Assembly: GCF_004923295.1 (NCBI RefSeq)
Contig: NZ_CP039634.1
Coordinates: forward strand, 310,001-374,000
From: Azospirillum sp. TSH100
Lineage (GTDB): Bacteria > Pseudomonadota > Alphaproteobacteria > Azospirillales > Azospirillaceae
Direction: 5' to 3'
Length of the DNA: 64,000 nt
Every line of letters starts with the position of its first letter. Position 1 is the first letter of the stretch. The notes under the pieces are model-generated. The model was not told the DNA's origin and ran no database searches. It was given only the letters and a program-made list of their open reading frames with translations. Made by a program: the position numbers and the translations under genes. Below are positions 9,112 through 19,635 of the stretch, piece by piece.

Positions 9112-9600
9112 ATGCGCAGCTACGACCTTTCGCCGCTGTTCCGTTCCACCGTCGGTTTCGACCGCCTGTCGCGTCTGCTTGAGACCGCGACCACTGGTGA
9201 CGAGGCGGCGTCCTACCCGCCCTACAACATCGAAAAGCTGAGCGAGGATTCGTACCGGATCACCATGGCCGTCGCCGGCTTTGGTCTGGACGACCTCAAC
9301 ATAGTCGCTCACCAGAATTCGTTGACCGTCACGGGTAAAGCTAGGAAGGACGAACCGACCGGCCAATTCCTCTACCGGGGTATCGCCGGCCGCGCGTTCG
9401 AGCGCCGCTTTCAGCTGGCCGATTTCATCAAAGTGACCAACGCGTCGCTTCTGAATGGCCTTCTGCACATCGAGCTGGCGCGCGAGGTACCCGAAGCGAT
9501 GAAGCCGCGAAGCATTCCGATCGTCACCGCCGCCGGCGACCAGCCGGTGGAGGTCGAGGCGCCCGCAACCGCTCCCGCCCTGACCCGGCAGGCGGCCTGA
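9112..9600 (+). CDS. Small heat shock protein, Hsp20/IbpA type
   Basis: A 162-residue alpha-crystallin chaperone that holds unfolding proteins in a refoldable state in the cytoplasm. It has the class A (IbpA-like) N-terminus RSYDLSPLFRSTVGFDRL, then YPPYNIEKLSEDSYRITMAVAGF opening the crystallin domain, and the LLHIELAREVPE strand near its end. The start at 9112 follows GGAGGATATGTC, which is the sequestered site of the ROSE leader. A second paralogue with the same YPPYNIE motif lies at 41871. It is monocistronic with a strong terminator behind it. Its C-terminal tail is Ala/Pro-rich. Confidence 0.93.
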   Translation: MRSYDLSPLFRSTVGFDRLSRLLETATTGDEAASYPPYNIEKLSEDSYRITMAVAGFGLDDLNIVAHQNSLTVTGKARKDEPTGQFLYRGIAGRAFERRFQLADFIKVTNASLLNGLLHIELAREVPEAMKPRSIPIVTAAGDQPVEVEAPATAPALTRQAA

Positions 9601-9638
9601 CGCTCTGTCCGGTCCATCCGCTCCCGATGCGGAGGTGA

Positions 9639-9671
9639 AAACGGCGCCCCGGACCATCCGGGGCGCCGTTT
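9639..9671. terminator. Bidirectional terminator
   Basis: A 15-bp perfect stem (AAACGGCGCCCCGGA with its complement) and a 3-base loop lie between the convergent heat shock gene and the 9691 gene. T-rich sequence follows on the plus strand and an A-run precedes it. Confidence 0.85.
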
Positions 9672-9690
9672 CATTATAGGCTTCGCCGAT

Positions 9691-10353
9691 TCAGGGGCGC
9701 GGGAAGCTGTCCGGCGGCGCCAGAACCCACTCGGCATAGCCGGCACGCAGCAGCTCGTAGGCGGCAACCAGTCCGGCGGCGGCGGCATAGGCGGTGATCA
9801 ACACCTGCTCCGGCGCCACTTGCGCCCCGAAGACGATCAGCAGGGCGCCCAGGAACGGTCCGCCCAGCAGGAACGCCGCCAGCCACAGCGGCTCGGCCGA
9901 CAGCCAGGCGCTGAGAACCGCGCGGGTGCGCTGCGACAGGCGCAGCAGCCCACCCACCTTGGCGTCGAGCGCCTCCAGGCTGCCGGCCCGCAGTTCCGCC
10001 AGCCGTCGGCCATCGGCATCGATGAAGACCACCTCCACCTTCATTCCATGACGGCGGACCGAGGCACGCACCGAGTCGCCGAGCCGCGTTTCCAGCAGAA
10101 TGGCGTTGCCGCCCAGCGCCGGCAGGGCGTCGCGCACCTCTTCCGGCGGTTCGCCCCATTCGCGGAGCGCCGCCAGGATGACGCGGGGATCGTCGCAGGG
10201 AAGCGCATCCATATGGATCACCCGCCCCTGTGGCGCCATCACCTTCAGGATCAGCACCTGCTCCGCCGGATCATGGGTGCCTTCGACCCGCAGCCCGCCC
10301 TCGACAACATAGGAGAATCGCAGGCATCCGTCGTGACGGCTGAGCGTGTTCAT
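9691..10353 (-). CDS. Hypothetical membrane protein, 220 aa
   Basis: No known family is recognised. About 150 residues of soluble, charged sequence come first (MNTLSRHDGCLRFSYVVEGG). They include beta-like segments and a LRAGSLEALDAKVGGLLRL helix. Two hydrophobic helices follow near the C-terminus (LWLAAFLLGGPFLGALLIVFG and ITAYAAAAGLVAAYELL). The N-terminal part therefore probably faces the cytoplasm, with the hairpin in the inner membrane. The ATG at 10353 gives a compact product; no strong ribosome binding site decides it. The gene is isolated between a heat shock gene and tRNA-Ser, and context gives no hint of its job. Confidence 0.65.
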   Translation of the reverse strand: MNTLSRHDGCLRFSYVVEGGLRVEGTHDPAEQVLILKVMAPQGRVIHMDALPCDDPRVILAALREWGEPPEEVRDALPALGGNAILLETRLGDSVRASVRRHGMKVEVVFIDADGRRLAELRAGSLEALDAKVGGLLRLSQRTRAVLSAWLSAEPLWLAAFLLGGPFLGALLIVFGAQVAPEQVLITAYAAAAGLVAAYELLRAGYAEWVLAPPDSFPRP

Positions 10354-10522
10354 GGCGGCACCCCTCCGGTCGCATCCCTGGCGGATCACACCGAAGGGAT
10401 CTGGGCGTTGGCATCGACATGACCAACAAACCAGCCGGGGGAACGGCCATAGCGATGGTGCGGCGAAAAAGGGGAAGCCCGACTGGCCAGAACAGGAGCG
10501 GCCGACGCTACATTCGGACAAG

Positions 10523-10554
10523 AAAAAAGCGCCAAGCCGATGTGGCTGGCGCTT
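10523..10554 (-). terminator. Terminator of tRNA-Ser
   Basis: Read on the minus strand, AAGCGCC pairs with GGCGCTT, with an AGCC/GGCT inner stem and one bulged base, and six Ts follow. It lies 27 bp downstream of tRNA-Ser and fits factor-independent termination. Confidence 0.8.
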
Positions 10555-10580
10555 CCAATTTGCCCTCTCAGAAGAGAGAG

Positions 10581-10670
10581 TGGCGGATGGGGGGAGATTC
10601 GAACTCCCGATACCCGTGAGGGTATGCCGCATTTCGAGTGCGGTGCATTCAACCGCTCTGCCACCCATCC
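10581..10670 (-). tRNA. tRNA-Ser (CGA)
   Basis: A 90-nt class II cloverleaf on the minus strand. Acceptor GGATGGG pairs with CCCATCC, the anticodon stem CCGCA/TGCGG holds CTCGAAA (anticodon CGA), there is a long variable arm TACCC/GGGTA, and CCA is encoded. Confidence 0.95.
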
Positions 10671-10698
10671 GCTGCCCCGTTTGGCGGGGTGGGCGGAA

Positions 10699-10725
10699 CC
10701 TATATAAAGGCCTCCGGGCGTGCAA
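10699..10725 (-). promoter_or_regulatory. Candidate promoter of tRNA-Ser
   Basis: On the minus strand TTGCAC (10725-10720) is followed after 15 bases by TATAGG (10704-10699), about 30 bp before the tRNA. The spacing is slightly short but both boxes are close to the housekeeping consensus. Confidence 0.5.
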
Positions 10726-10769
10726 GCCTTTTTTGCAGAAAAATGCGATGCCTTTCGGCGGCATCCCTG

Positions 10770-10797
10770 TTGACTCTCGGGCCACCTTGAGTATAGA
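10770..10797 (+). promoter_or_regulatory. Housekeeping promoter of rplU-rpmA
   Basis: TTGACT at 10770-10775 and TATAGA at 10792-10797 with a 16-bp spacer form a near-consensus sigma-70-type promoter. It would start transcription about 75 bp before rplU, leaving room for a leader. Confidence 0.75.
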
Positions 10798-10878
10798 TCG
10801 TCGCTCCCATGAACGGGCTTGCGCATCGAACGGTGGGCGAGAAGCCCGCCGTTTGTTTTGACATAGGCAGTGACGACA

Positions 10879-11196
10879 ATGTTTGCAGTGATCCGCACCG
10901 GCGGCAAGCAGTACAAGGTCGCCAATGGCGACGTGATCCGTGTTGAGAAGCTCGAGGCCGATGCTGGCGCCTCCATCACGCTCGATGACGTGCTGATGGT
11001 CGGCGACGCAGGCAACACCACCATCGGCACCCCGACCGTGGCCGGCGCCTCGGTCGTCGCCGAGGTCGTCGCCCAGGATCGCGGCCCGAAGATCATCGTC
11101 TTCAAGAAGAAGCGCCGCCAGAACTACCGCCGTAAGAACGGCCACCGCCAGGACCTGACCGTCCTGCGCATCACCGGCATCAACGGCGCGGCCTGA
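10879..11196 (+). CDS. rplU: 50S ribosomal protein L21
   Basis: L21 binds 23S rRNA domain VI region in the large subunit. The 105-residue product starts [18 protein letters not shown], the family signature, and ends in the basic RNA-binding part [19 protein letters not shown]. The ATG at 10879 is chosen over GTG at 10870 because the protein family begins exactly here. It is the first gene of the rplU-rpmA pair, with a near-consensus promoter at 10770. A 56-bp gap to rpmA contains the AGGAG site of that gene. Confidence 0.97.
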   Translation: MFAVIRTGGKQYKVANGDVIRVEKLEADAGASITLDDVLMVGDAGNTTIGTPTVAGASVVAEVVAQDRGPKIIVFKKKRRQNYRRKNGHRQDLTVLRITGINGAA

Positions 11197-11252
11197 TCCG
11201 GGTCTTCCGGTCAGGCTTCCAGGCGCATCTTCAGTATTAGGAGCAACACCCC

Positions 11253-11540
11253 ATGGCACACAAAAAGGCAGGCGGCTCGTCCCGCAACGGCCGTGACTCC
11301 GCCGGTCGCCGTCTCGGCGTGAAGCGTTTCGGTGGCGAGAACGTCGTCTCCGGCAACATCATCGTCCGTCAGCGTGGCACCAAGTTCCACCCGGGCGAGA
11401 ATGTCGGTCTCGGCCGCGACCACACCCTGTTCGCGATGGCCGACGGCCAGGTTTACTTCAAGCACAGCTCGAACGGCCGGACCTTCGTCAACGTCGTTCC
11501 GGCCAATGACCAGGAAGTTCCGGCCGTCGCTGCCGAGTAA
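11253..11540 (+). CDS. rpmA: 50S ribosomal protein L27
   Basis: L27 reaches with its N-terminus to the peptidyl transferase centre. The 95-residue product has the classical start [16 protein letters not shown] and the conserved [28 protein letters not shown] (given here as separate motifs LGVKRFGGE and [13 protein letters not shown]). The N-terminus is not preceded by a cleavable extension of the Firmicutes type. AGGAG lies ten bases before the ATG. It is co-transcribed with rplU and followed by a hairpin terminator before obg. Confidence 0.97.
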   Translation: MAHKKAGGSSRNGRDSAGRRLGVKRFGGENVVSGNIIVRQRGTKFHPGENVGLGRDHTLFAMADGQVYFKHSSNGRTFVNVVPANDQEVPAVAAE

Positions 11541-11547
11541 CCTCTAA

Positions 11548-14080
<2,533 letters not shown>

Positions 14081-14085
14081 CCGGT

Positions 14086-14730
14086 ATGGCTCGCAGTCCC
14101 ATTCGCGCCATCCTGTGGGACATCGACGGCACGCTGATGGACAGCGAGCCCTGGCACCAGCAGATCACCGTCGACGTCTGCCGCGGTTATGGTCATGAAC
14201 TGAGCGAGGAGGATTGCCGGTCGATGCACGGCGTGGCCTTCCGCGAAATCTACGCCGCCCTGCATGCCCGCCGCCCCTTCCCCATCGACCTGCACGCCTG
14301 GGCCGACAAGATCAATTCGCAGTATGTCGCCCGCGTCGATCAGGTGCGCCCCCGCGACGGCGCCTTTGCCCTGGTGGAGGCCTTCGCCGCCCGCGGGCTG
14401 GCGCAGGCCTGCGTCTCGAACGGCGGACGCATGATCGTCGACGCCAACATGCGCGCCATGGCGATCCCGCATTTCCGCTTCAGCATCGCCCGTGAGGACG
14501 TCGCGAACGGCAAGCCTCATCCGGAGCCCTACCTGCTGGCGGCGAAGATGCTGGGCTTGGCCCCGGAAGCCTGCGCGGTGATCGAGGACAGCCCCACCGG
14601 CGCCCGCAGTGCCAAGGCCGCCGGCATGCTGACCATCGCCTGGCCCCAGCACCCCGCCGTGGTGTTCGATGCGGTCGACCATCTGGTGGAGGACCCGGGG
14701 GCGCTGGATTGGGATGCGCTTTGCGGGTGA
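14086..14730 (+). CDS. HAD superfamily phosphatase
   Basis: A 214-residue HAD subfamily IA hydrolase with a full catalytic set: nucleophile motif WDIDGTLMDSE near residue 10, motif II CVSNGG, Lys in ANGKPHPEPYL, and acidic VIEDSPTGARSAKAAG. A helical cap lies between motifs I and II. Relatives include beta-phosphoglucomutase and phosphoglycolate phosphatase, so the substrate is a small phosphate ester that cannot be named. ATG 14086 is chosen because GGTGA sits five bases upstream; GTG at 14077, overlapping the proB stop, is an alternative. It is coupled to obg-proB. Confidence 0.82.
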   Translation: MARSPIRAILWDIDGTLMDSEPWHQQITVDVCRGYGHELSEEDCRSMHGVAFREIYAALHARRPFPIDLHAWADKINSQYVARVDQVRPRDGAFALVEAFAARGLAQACVSNGGRMIVDANMRAMAIPHFRFSIAREDVANGKPHPEPYLLAAKMLGLAPEACAVIEDSPTGARSAKAAGMLTIAWPQHPAVVFDAVDHLVEDPGALDWDALCG

Positions 14731-14751
14731 GAGTGTGCTCCAGGGTTCCCG

Positions 14752-15330
14752 TCAATCCAACGTCCATTTCGCCATTTGCGGGAACGGCGCCAGTCCGTTG
14801 TTCCCCATGGCGGCGAACATTCCCGCATAGCCGGTGAAATTGGCCTGCGCCAGATTGATCAGTCCAAAATGCGTCCCCTGCTCGATCCAGGCCTGCATCG
14901 GGTGGATGCCCTGATAATCGGTGTATTTGTAGGAACCGGGGAAGAACAGGCACTCCTGCGGCAGGCCCAGATGCTGGACCACCGCGTATGACCAGGCCTG
15001 CGACATGAACTCGCCCTGACGGGCAGCCCTGGTCAGAACCGGGTCGGGTGTGCCGTCGCGCGCGGTCTGATCGGCCAGCAGTATGTCGATGTCATCCTGC
15101 AGGTCGCGGTTCATCAGCGACCAATGGCGACGCGGCAGGACGACGATGTGCCCTGCCTCATGCAGCAGGTCGCCCGGCCCAACCAGGGTTTCCGGATCGA
15201 CATGGAGCACGCCGGCCAGGATGTTAACGCCGGGCAGAAAGCCGCCATGTGCGCCCTCGCCATACTGCACCTGCATGCCGATGCCGCGCAGGAACGCGAT
15301 GATGGGCTCCAGCGCCTCCGGATGATACAT
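14752..15330 (-). CDS. Hypothetical protein with an HExxH-like motif
   Basis: A 192-residue protein of no family I can name. The start at 15330 (MYHPEALEPIIAFLRGIG) has GGAG eight bases upstream. Around residue 55 it carries LLHEAGHIVVLP, which matches the HExxH zinc-protease signature. The downstream QGEFMSQAWSYAVVQHLG could supply a third ligand. It has no signal peptide or membrane helix, so it would be cytoplasmic. The rest is rich in aromatic residues (FFPGSYKYTDYQGIHPMQAW). It could be a small metallopeptidase or a protein with a metal site of other use. It is isolated and convergent with the obg operon. Confidence 0.55.
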   Translation of the reverse strand: MYHPEALEPIIAFLRGIGMQVQYGEGAHGGFLPGVNILAGVLHVDPETLVGPGDLLHEAGHIVVLPRRHWSLMNRDLQDDIDILLADQTARDGTPDPVLTRAARQGEFMSQAWSYAVVQHLGLPQECLFFPGSYKYTDYQGIHPMQAWIEQGTHFGLINLAQANFTGYAGMFAAMGNNGLAPFPQMAKWTLD

Positions 15331-15451
15331 CCACCCACTCCGCCAATTCGAACTTTGACGGAGATATTCTCGCAAAGGGCGCGTTCGGGCAAGGCGCACC
15401 CGCGCCAGCCGACACCACGCATTGTCGCAGCCGGCGGAACGGCCAGCGGCG

Positions 15452-16627
15452 CTATTTCTGGATATTGACCACCGCCGACACCGGGGCAAGCGCAATGCCG
15501 CGATCGGCCAATGCCGTCAGCCACAGGTTCAGCCGCTCGATCGTCGTCGGATAGGGAGAGGCGAAACCGACCGCGGCGCCATTGGTCTTGGCAAGCTCCT
15601 CGAGTTCGCGCAGTTGGTCGTCGATGGCACCGCGCGACAGGTCGCGGTCGATGACACGATCGCCCAGCGCCCGCGGCACGCCTGCCAGAGTGGCAAGCGG
15701 ACCGGCAACGCTCTTGGGATTGACCCTGGAATCGACCAGCAACAGGCCACGCGCCTTCAGCGCGTCGATCACCGGCTGCATCGCCGCCGGATTGGCGGTA
15801 AATTTGCTGCCGGTGGTGCTGGTGATGCCGACATAGCCCACCGCCTTGCCCAGCGACCATTCCAGCCGTTCGTTGTTACGGTCGGGGCCGAGCATGGTCA
15901 GCAGCGCATTGGGCCCGGGATCGTCGCGCGGGTAGCTCAGCGGCTCCATCGGCACCGACAGCATCACCTCGTGCCCCTTGGTGCGGGCACGTTCGACCCA
16001 GTCGTCCAGCCGTTCGGCATAGGGCAGGAAGGCCAGCGTGATGCCGGGCGGCAGTTTCGCCAGCGCGTTTCCGGTGGTGACGCCACTGAGCCCGAGGTCG
16101 GACATCACGATGGCGACGCGCGGCCGCTTGTCGGTCGCCGGGAAGGGCCGGGCATAGACCTGCCAGGGCTTGCGCCCATCCTGGGCGATGCGCGGCAGCG
16201 GCCCGTTGCGGCTGTCCTCCACCAGACCCGGCACCGGGGCCGGGACCAGCGTCACCGCCGCGGCCTGGGCACCCGGCAGCGGCAGCGGAGCCGGGTCGGT
16301 CGGGACGGGCGGTGGCCCAGCGGATGCGGCGGCCTTGGGCTCCGGTGCCGGTGGCGGCGGCAGCGGAGCGACCGCCACGGTCGTCGACGGAATCGATGCC
16401 TGCCAGGCCTCCCGCGTGGCCGTGCCGTTCAGCGCCAGCCAGCCGGCCAGCCCGGCATAGACGACCGCCACCGCGGCGACGGCGCCCAGCAGGGGCTTGG
16501 AGAGCGGCTTGCGCGGCTCTCCGCCGACGTCGTCTCCGTTGCGGCGGAAACGGCGCAGCCAGCCGAGTCCGGGGCGCAAGCCCCGGACATCGAACCGCAG
16601 ACGACCGAGCAGGGCGGGAGCCTTCAC
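15452..16627 (-). CDS. Divergent polysaccharide deacetylase family protein (DUF610/YibQ)
   Basis: The 391-residue product has one membrane helix at about residues 46-66 (LLGAVAAVAVVYAGLAGWLAL). A Pro/Ala-rich linker (residues 85-125) follows, then a periplasmic NodB-like fold: RVAIVMSDLGLSG, GITLAFLPYAERLDDWV, GHEVMLSVPMEPL, GLLLVDSRVNPKS, ALGDRVIDRDLS. This is the DUF610 group, usually found beside ctpA and envC and thought to act on the cell envelope; its biochemical activity is unclear. It lies 15 bp downstream of ctpA, so it belongs to the same operon. Confidence 0.85.
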   Translation of the reverse strand: MKAPALLGRLRFDVRGLRPGLGWLRRFRRNGDDVGGEPRKPLSKPLLGAVAAVAVVYAGLAGWLALNGTATREAWQASIPSTTVAVAPLPPPPAPEPKAAASAGPPPVPTDPAPLPLPGAQAAAVTLVPAPVPGLVEDSRNGPLPRIAQDGRKPWQVYARPFPATDKRPRVAIVMSDLGLSGVTTGNALAKLPPGITLAFLPYAERLDDWVERARTKGHEVMLSVPMEPLSYPRDDPGPNALLTMLGPDRNNERLEWSLGKAVGYVGITSTTGSKFTANPAAMQPVIDALKARGLLLVDSRVNPKSVAGPLATLAGVPRALGDRVIDRDLSRGAIDDQLRELEELAKTNGAAVGFASPYPTTIERLNLWLTALADRGIALAPVSAVVNIQK

Positions 16628-16642
16628 CGTCTTGTGCTCCGG

Positions 16643-18058
16643 TCAGCGCGCCGCGGAGCGCTGCTGGAACAAGGCAACACCGCGCAGCAGATCCAGCGCG
16701 CGGGCGAGCTGGAAGTCGAAGGGAGGCTCGGCACCCTCCGCCGCGGCACCTTCGGCCGGTGCGGGGGCCGGCGCAGCCCCGGGCGCCGCCGGCACAGCAC
16801 CGGCCCCCGGCCCCGGAGCGGGCGCTGCCGGATTCGGGGCCGCCGGCGTGCCGGGAGCGGCCGGGTTGGTGGTGGCCGGACGCGGCGCCTTGCTCGCGTC
16901 GGGATTGACCAGCGCACCCTTCAGATCGGCCTCGCGGCGGCGGACGACGTTCTTGTCCAGATCCTCCACCTTGGCGACATGCACCTCGATGTCCGGGGTG
17001 ATGCCCAGCTGCTGGATCGAGCGGCCCGACGGCGTGTAGTAGCGCGCCGTGGTCAGCCGCATGGCGCCATGGCCGGGCAGCGGGATGATGGTCTGCACCG
17101 ATCCCTTTCCGAAGCTCTGGGTGCCCATGATGATCGCGCGCTTGTGATCCTGCAAAGCGCCGGCGACGATTTCCGAGGCCGAGGCCGAGCCGCCGTTGAT
17201 CAGCACCACCAGCGGCATGCCCTTGATCAGGTCGCCCGGCTTGGCGTTGAAGCGGGTGCCCTCCTCCGCCCGCCGGCCGCGGGTCGACACGATCTCACCC
17301 TTCTCCAGGAAGGTATCGGATACCGAGACCGCCTGATCGAGCAAGCCGCCCGGATTGTTGCGCAGGTCGAGCACGAAGCCCTTCAGCTTGTCGCCCAGCT
17401 GCTGCTGGATCGAGGCGATCGCCTTCTCCAGCCCGCTCTGCGTCTGCTCGTTGAAGCTGGTGATGCGGACATAGCCGATGTCGCCTTCGGTGCGGAAGCG
17501 GACCGACTGCACCTTGATGACGGCGCGGGTCAGCGACACGGTGAAGGGCTCGCCCGCCTCGCCTCGGCGGACGGTGACCTTCAGTTCGCTACCCACCGGG
17601 CCGCGCATCTTCTCCACCGCCTCGTTCAGGCTTAGGCCCATCACCGCCTCGCCGTTCAGTTGGACGATCAGGTCGCCCGGCTGCAGGCCGGCACGGAAGG
17701 CAGGGGTGTCGTCGATGGGCGACACGACCTTCACCAGGCCGTTCTCCATCGTCACCTCGATCCCCAGCCCGCCGAACTCGCCGCGGGTCTGGACCTGCAT
17801 GTCCTGGAAGCTTTTCTTGTTCAGATAGCTCGAATGCGGGTCGAGCGAGGTCAGCATCCCGTTGATCGCCGATTCGATCAGCTGTTCGTCGGTCACCGGC
17901 TCGACATACTCGGCGCGGACGCGCTCGAAGACGTCGCCGAACAGGTTCAGCTGCCGGTAGGTGTCCGACGAATTGCTGGACTGCGCCGTGACGGTGGCGA
18001 CGCCGGCGCCCAGAAACACCAGAGCTGCCGCCGTGGCGGCACGCTTGATCATCCTCAT
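16643..18058 (-). CDS. ctpA: Carboxy-terminal processing protease (S41 family)
   Basis: A 471-residue periplasmic serine protease that trims envelope proteins. It has a signal sequence (IKRAATAAALVFLGAG), an N-terminal helical region, a PDZ domain at about residues 90-170 (GGLGIEVTMENGLVKVVSPI, GLQPGDLIVQLNGEA) and the S41 catalytic core. The core holds the nucleophile in GGSASASEIVAGAL (about Ser290) and the Lys in GTQSFGKGSVQ (about 316), both present. The C-terminal 80 residues are Ala/Pro/Gly-rich, low complexity and longer than in E. coli relatives. The start directly follows the stop of the upstream EnvC-like gene, so the two are coupled. Confidence 0.93.
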   Translation of the reverse strand: MRMIKRAATAAALVFLGAGVATVTAQSSNSSDTYRQLNLFGDVFERVRAEYVEPVTDEQLIESAINGMLTSLDPHSSYLNKKSFQDMQVQTRGEFGGLGIEVTMENGLVKVVSPIDDTPAFRAGLQPGDLIVQLNGEAVMGLSLNEAVEKMRGPVGSELKVTVRRGEAGEPFTVSLTRAVIKVQSVRFRTEGDIGYVRITSFNEQTQSGLEKAIASIQQQLGDKLKGFVLDLRNNPGGLLDQAVSVSDTFLEKGEIVSTRGRRAEEGTRFNAKPGDLIKGMPLVVLINGGSASASEIVAGALQDHKRAIIMGTQSFGKGSVQTIIPLPGHGAMRLTTARYYTPSGRSIQQLGITPDIEVHVAKVEDLDKNVVRRREADLKGALVNPDASKAPRPATTNPAAPGTPAAPNPAAPAPGPGAGAVPAAPGAAPAPAPAEGAAAEGAEPPFDFQLARALDLLRGVALFQQRSAAR

Positions 18059-19441
18059 CTACCCTTGTCCTTTCCCCTCCGGGGCGCCGAACCCGCGTTG
18101 CGGGTTGATCGGCTGGCCGTTTCGTCGCAGCTCGAAATAGAGATCCGGATTGCCGTCCGACGGCATGACCGCCAGCGGTTCCCCGCTGGCCACCTTACGC
18201 CCGACAGCCGTTTCGATCCGGCCCAAACCCGCAATCAGACTATGATATCCGTTGCCGTGTTCCACGATCAAGATGAGGCCATAGCCCTTGAACGGGCCGG
18301 CGAACACGATCGTGCCGCCGCGCGGGGCCACCACGGCGGCCCCGGCGCGGGTCTGGACGATGACGCCTCGGCTGGTGGCGCCATAGCGGTCAGGCTCGCC
18401 GAAGCGGGTGGTCAGCTTGCCGGCGGCGGGCAGGACCATGCCGGCGACCGCCGGCGGACCGTCGGGAGACTTCGCGGCCAGCTCGCGCTCGCGCGCCGCT
18501 TCCCTGGCGGCTTCGTCCTTCGCCCGCCTCTCCTCGGCGGCCTTCTGTTCGGCGATTTTCTGTTCGGCAGCGCGCAGTTCGGCCAGCTTGCGTTCGGCTT
18601 CCTTGCGCTCGGCTTCCTTCTGGGCGGCGAGGCGGCGTTCGGCCTCGCGCTTTTCCGCCTCGCGCTTCGCGGTTTCCTTGCGCTCCGCCTCGCGCCTTTC
18701 GGCCTCTCGGCGGGCGGCGGCCTCGATGGCGGCGCGGCGTTCGGCCTCGACCCGTTCCATCAGCTGGCGCAGGTCGGTGGCCTGCCCCGACAGGTCCGCC
18801 ATGCGTTGGCCGACCTGGACGCGCTCCTCCTCGGTCTGGCGCGACAATTCCTCGCGCCGGGCGATCAGGCGGTTCATCTCGTCCTGCTTCTCGGTCAGCG
18901 CCACCCGCGCCGCCAGAGCCTTGGAGCGCTGATCGACCAGCTTGCCGCGGGTGTCGGCCAGCCCGTTCAGCGCCTGGGCCAACGCATCGGCCCGCGCCTT
19001 CAGCGCCGGCACGGCGTCGCGCAGCAGCAAGGCGGAGCGCAGGGTATCGACCGGGCTTTCCGGCCGGGCCAGCGCCGCCTCCGGCGGGATGCGCGCCAGC
19101 CGCTGGAGAGCGGCCAGCAGAGTGGCGATCTGCTGGCGCTCGGCGTCGAGCCCGGCGGAGCGTTCGCGCTCCTCCGCCTCCAGGGCTGCGAGCGAGTCTT
19201 CCAGCTGGTCGAGCGTCTGTTCCTGCCCGCGCGCCTGATCGGCCAGCGCGATCAACCGGCCGCGCAGGGTGTCGAGTTCGCTCTGGAGCGCCTGGGACTG
19301 GCGTTCCAGCTGCTGCTGGCGCTGCTTGCCGGTCTGAAGCTGCTGCTCGACGCGCTTCAGCGTGTCCTTGGGGGCTTCGGATTGAGCATTCGCCGGCTGG
19401 GCGAGGATCAGGCCGGCGATGACGACGAAGCCGGCGAGCAA
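18059..19441 (-). CDS. EnvC-like murein hydrolase activator (degenerate LytM/M23)
   Basis: A 460-residue exported protein: hydrophobic N-terminus ending AQPANAQ, a long coiled coil (about residues 25-300, rich in Gln, Arg, Glu and KREAERR-type heptads), then a C-terminal LytM domain. The domain lacks the metal His/Asp of active M23 peptidases: SRGVIVQTRAGAAVVAP replaces the usual HxGxD segment and LYFELR replaces LHFEIR. This is the pattern of EnvC, which activates amidases in septum splitting rather than cutting itself. Translation seems to begin at TTG 19441 next to a REP-like repeat, with GAGAGGG just ahead. ctpA follows immediately. Confidence 0.85.
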   Translation of the reverse strand: MLAGFVVIAGLILAQPANAQSEAPKDTLKRVEQQLQTGKQRQQQLERQSQALQSELDTLRGRLIALADQARGQEQTLDQLEDSLAALEAEERERSAGLDAERQQIATLLAALQRLARIPPEAALARPESPVDTLRSALLLRDAVPALKARADALAQALNGLADTRGKLVDQRSKALAARVALTEKQDEMNRLIARREELSRQTEEERVQVGQRMADLSGQATDLRQLMERVEAERRAAIEAAARREAERREAERKETAKREAEKREAERRLAAQKEAERKEAERKLAELRAAEQKIAEQKAAEERRAKDEAAREAARERELAAKSPDGPPAVAGMVLPAAGKLTTRFGEPDRYGATSRGVIVQTRAGAAVVAPRGGTIVFAGPFKGYGLILIVEHGNGYHSLIAGLGRIETAVGRKVASGEPLAVMPSDGNPDLYFELRRNGQPINPQRGFGAPEGKGQG

Positions 19442-19461
19442 TCCCTCTCCCGCCCCGTATA

Positions 19462-19483
19462 CCCTCTCCCCCCGGGGAGAGGG
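19462..19483. repeat. REP-like palindrome, copy A
   Basis: CCCTCTCCCC and GGGGAGAGGG form a perfect palindrome, followed by CTGGGTGAGGGGG. Copy B 97 bp away is the same unit in opposite orientation, and a third copy is at 22873. Confidence 0.75.
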
Positions 19484-19579
19484 CTGGGTGAGGGGGATGC
19501 GCTGCGTGACGCTGGCCGAAAAGCCGAGCTACGCCCCCCTCCCCTTGCACCTCCACGCCACGCGCCCCCCTCACCCCGA

Positions 19580-19603
19580 CCCTCTCCCCGGGGGGGAGAG
19601 GGG
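19580..19603. repeat. REP-like palindrome, copy B (inverted)
   Basis: Same CCCTCTCCCC / GGGGAGAGGG core, flanked on the left by CCTCACCCCGA, which is the complement of the right flank of copy A. The pair sits in the 194-bp gap between gpmI and the EnvC-like gene, an arrangement like bacterial interspersed mosaic elements. Confidence 0.75.
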
Positions 19604-19635
19604 GACAATGAGGTGAAAGGGACGGGCGCCATCCG

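Noticed and set aside
16740..16880. Ala/Pro/Gly-rich repetitive stretch in ctpA as a possible frameshift or repeat expansion
   Set aside because: The frame stays open to a proper stop and such tails are common in this family in high-GC genomes.
18500..18720. Short DNA repeats (GGCTTCCTTGCGCTC-like) in the EnvC-like gene as a possible CRISPR or tandem array
   Set aside because: They encode heptad coiled-coil repeats (KREAERR type) and have no uniform spacer pattern.
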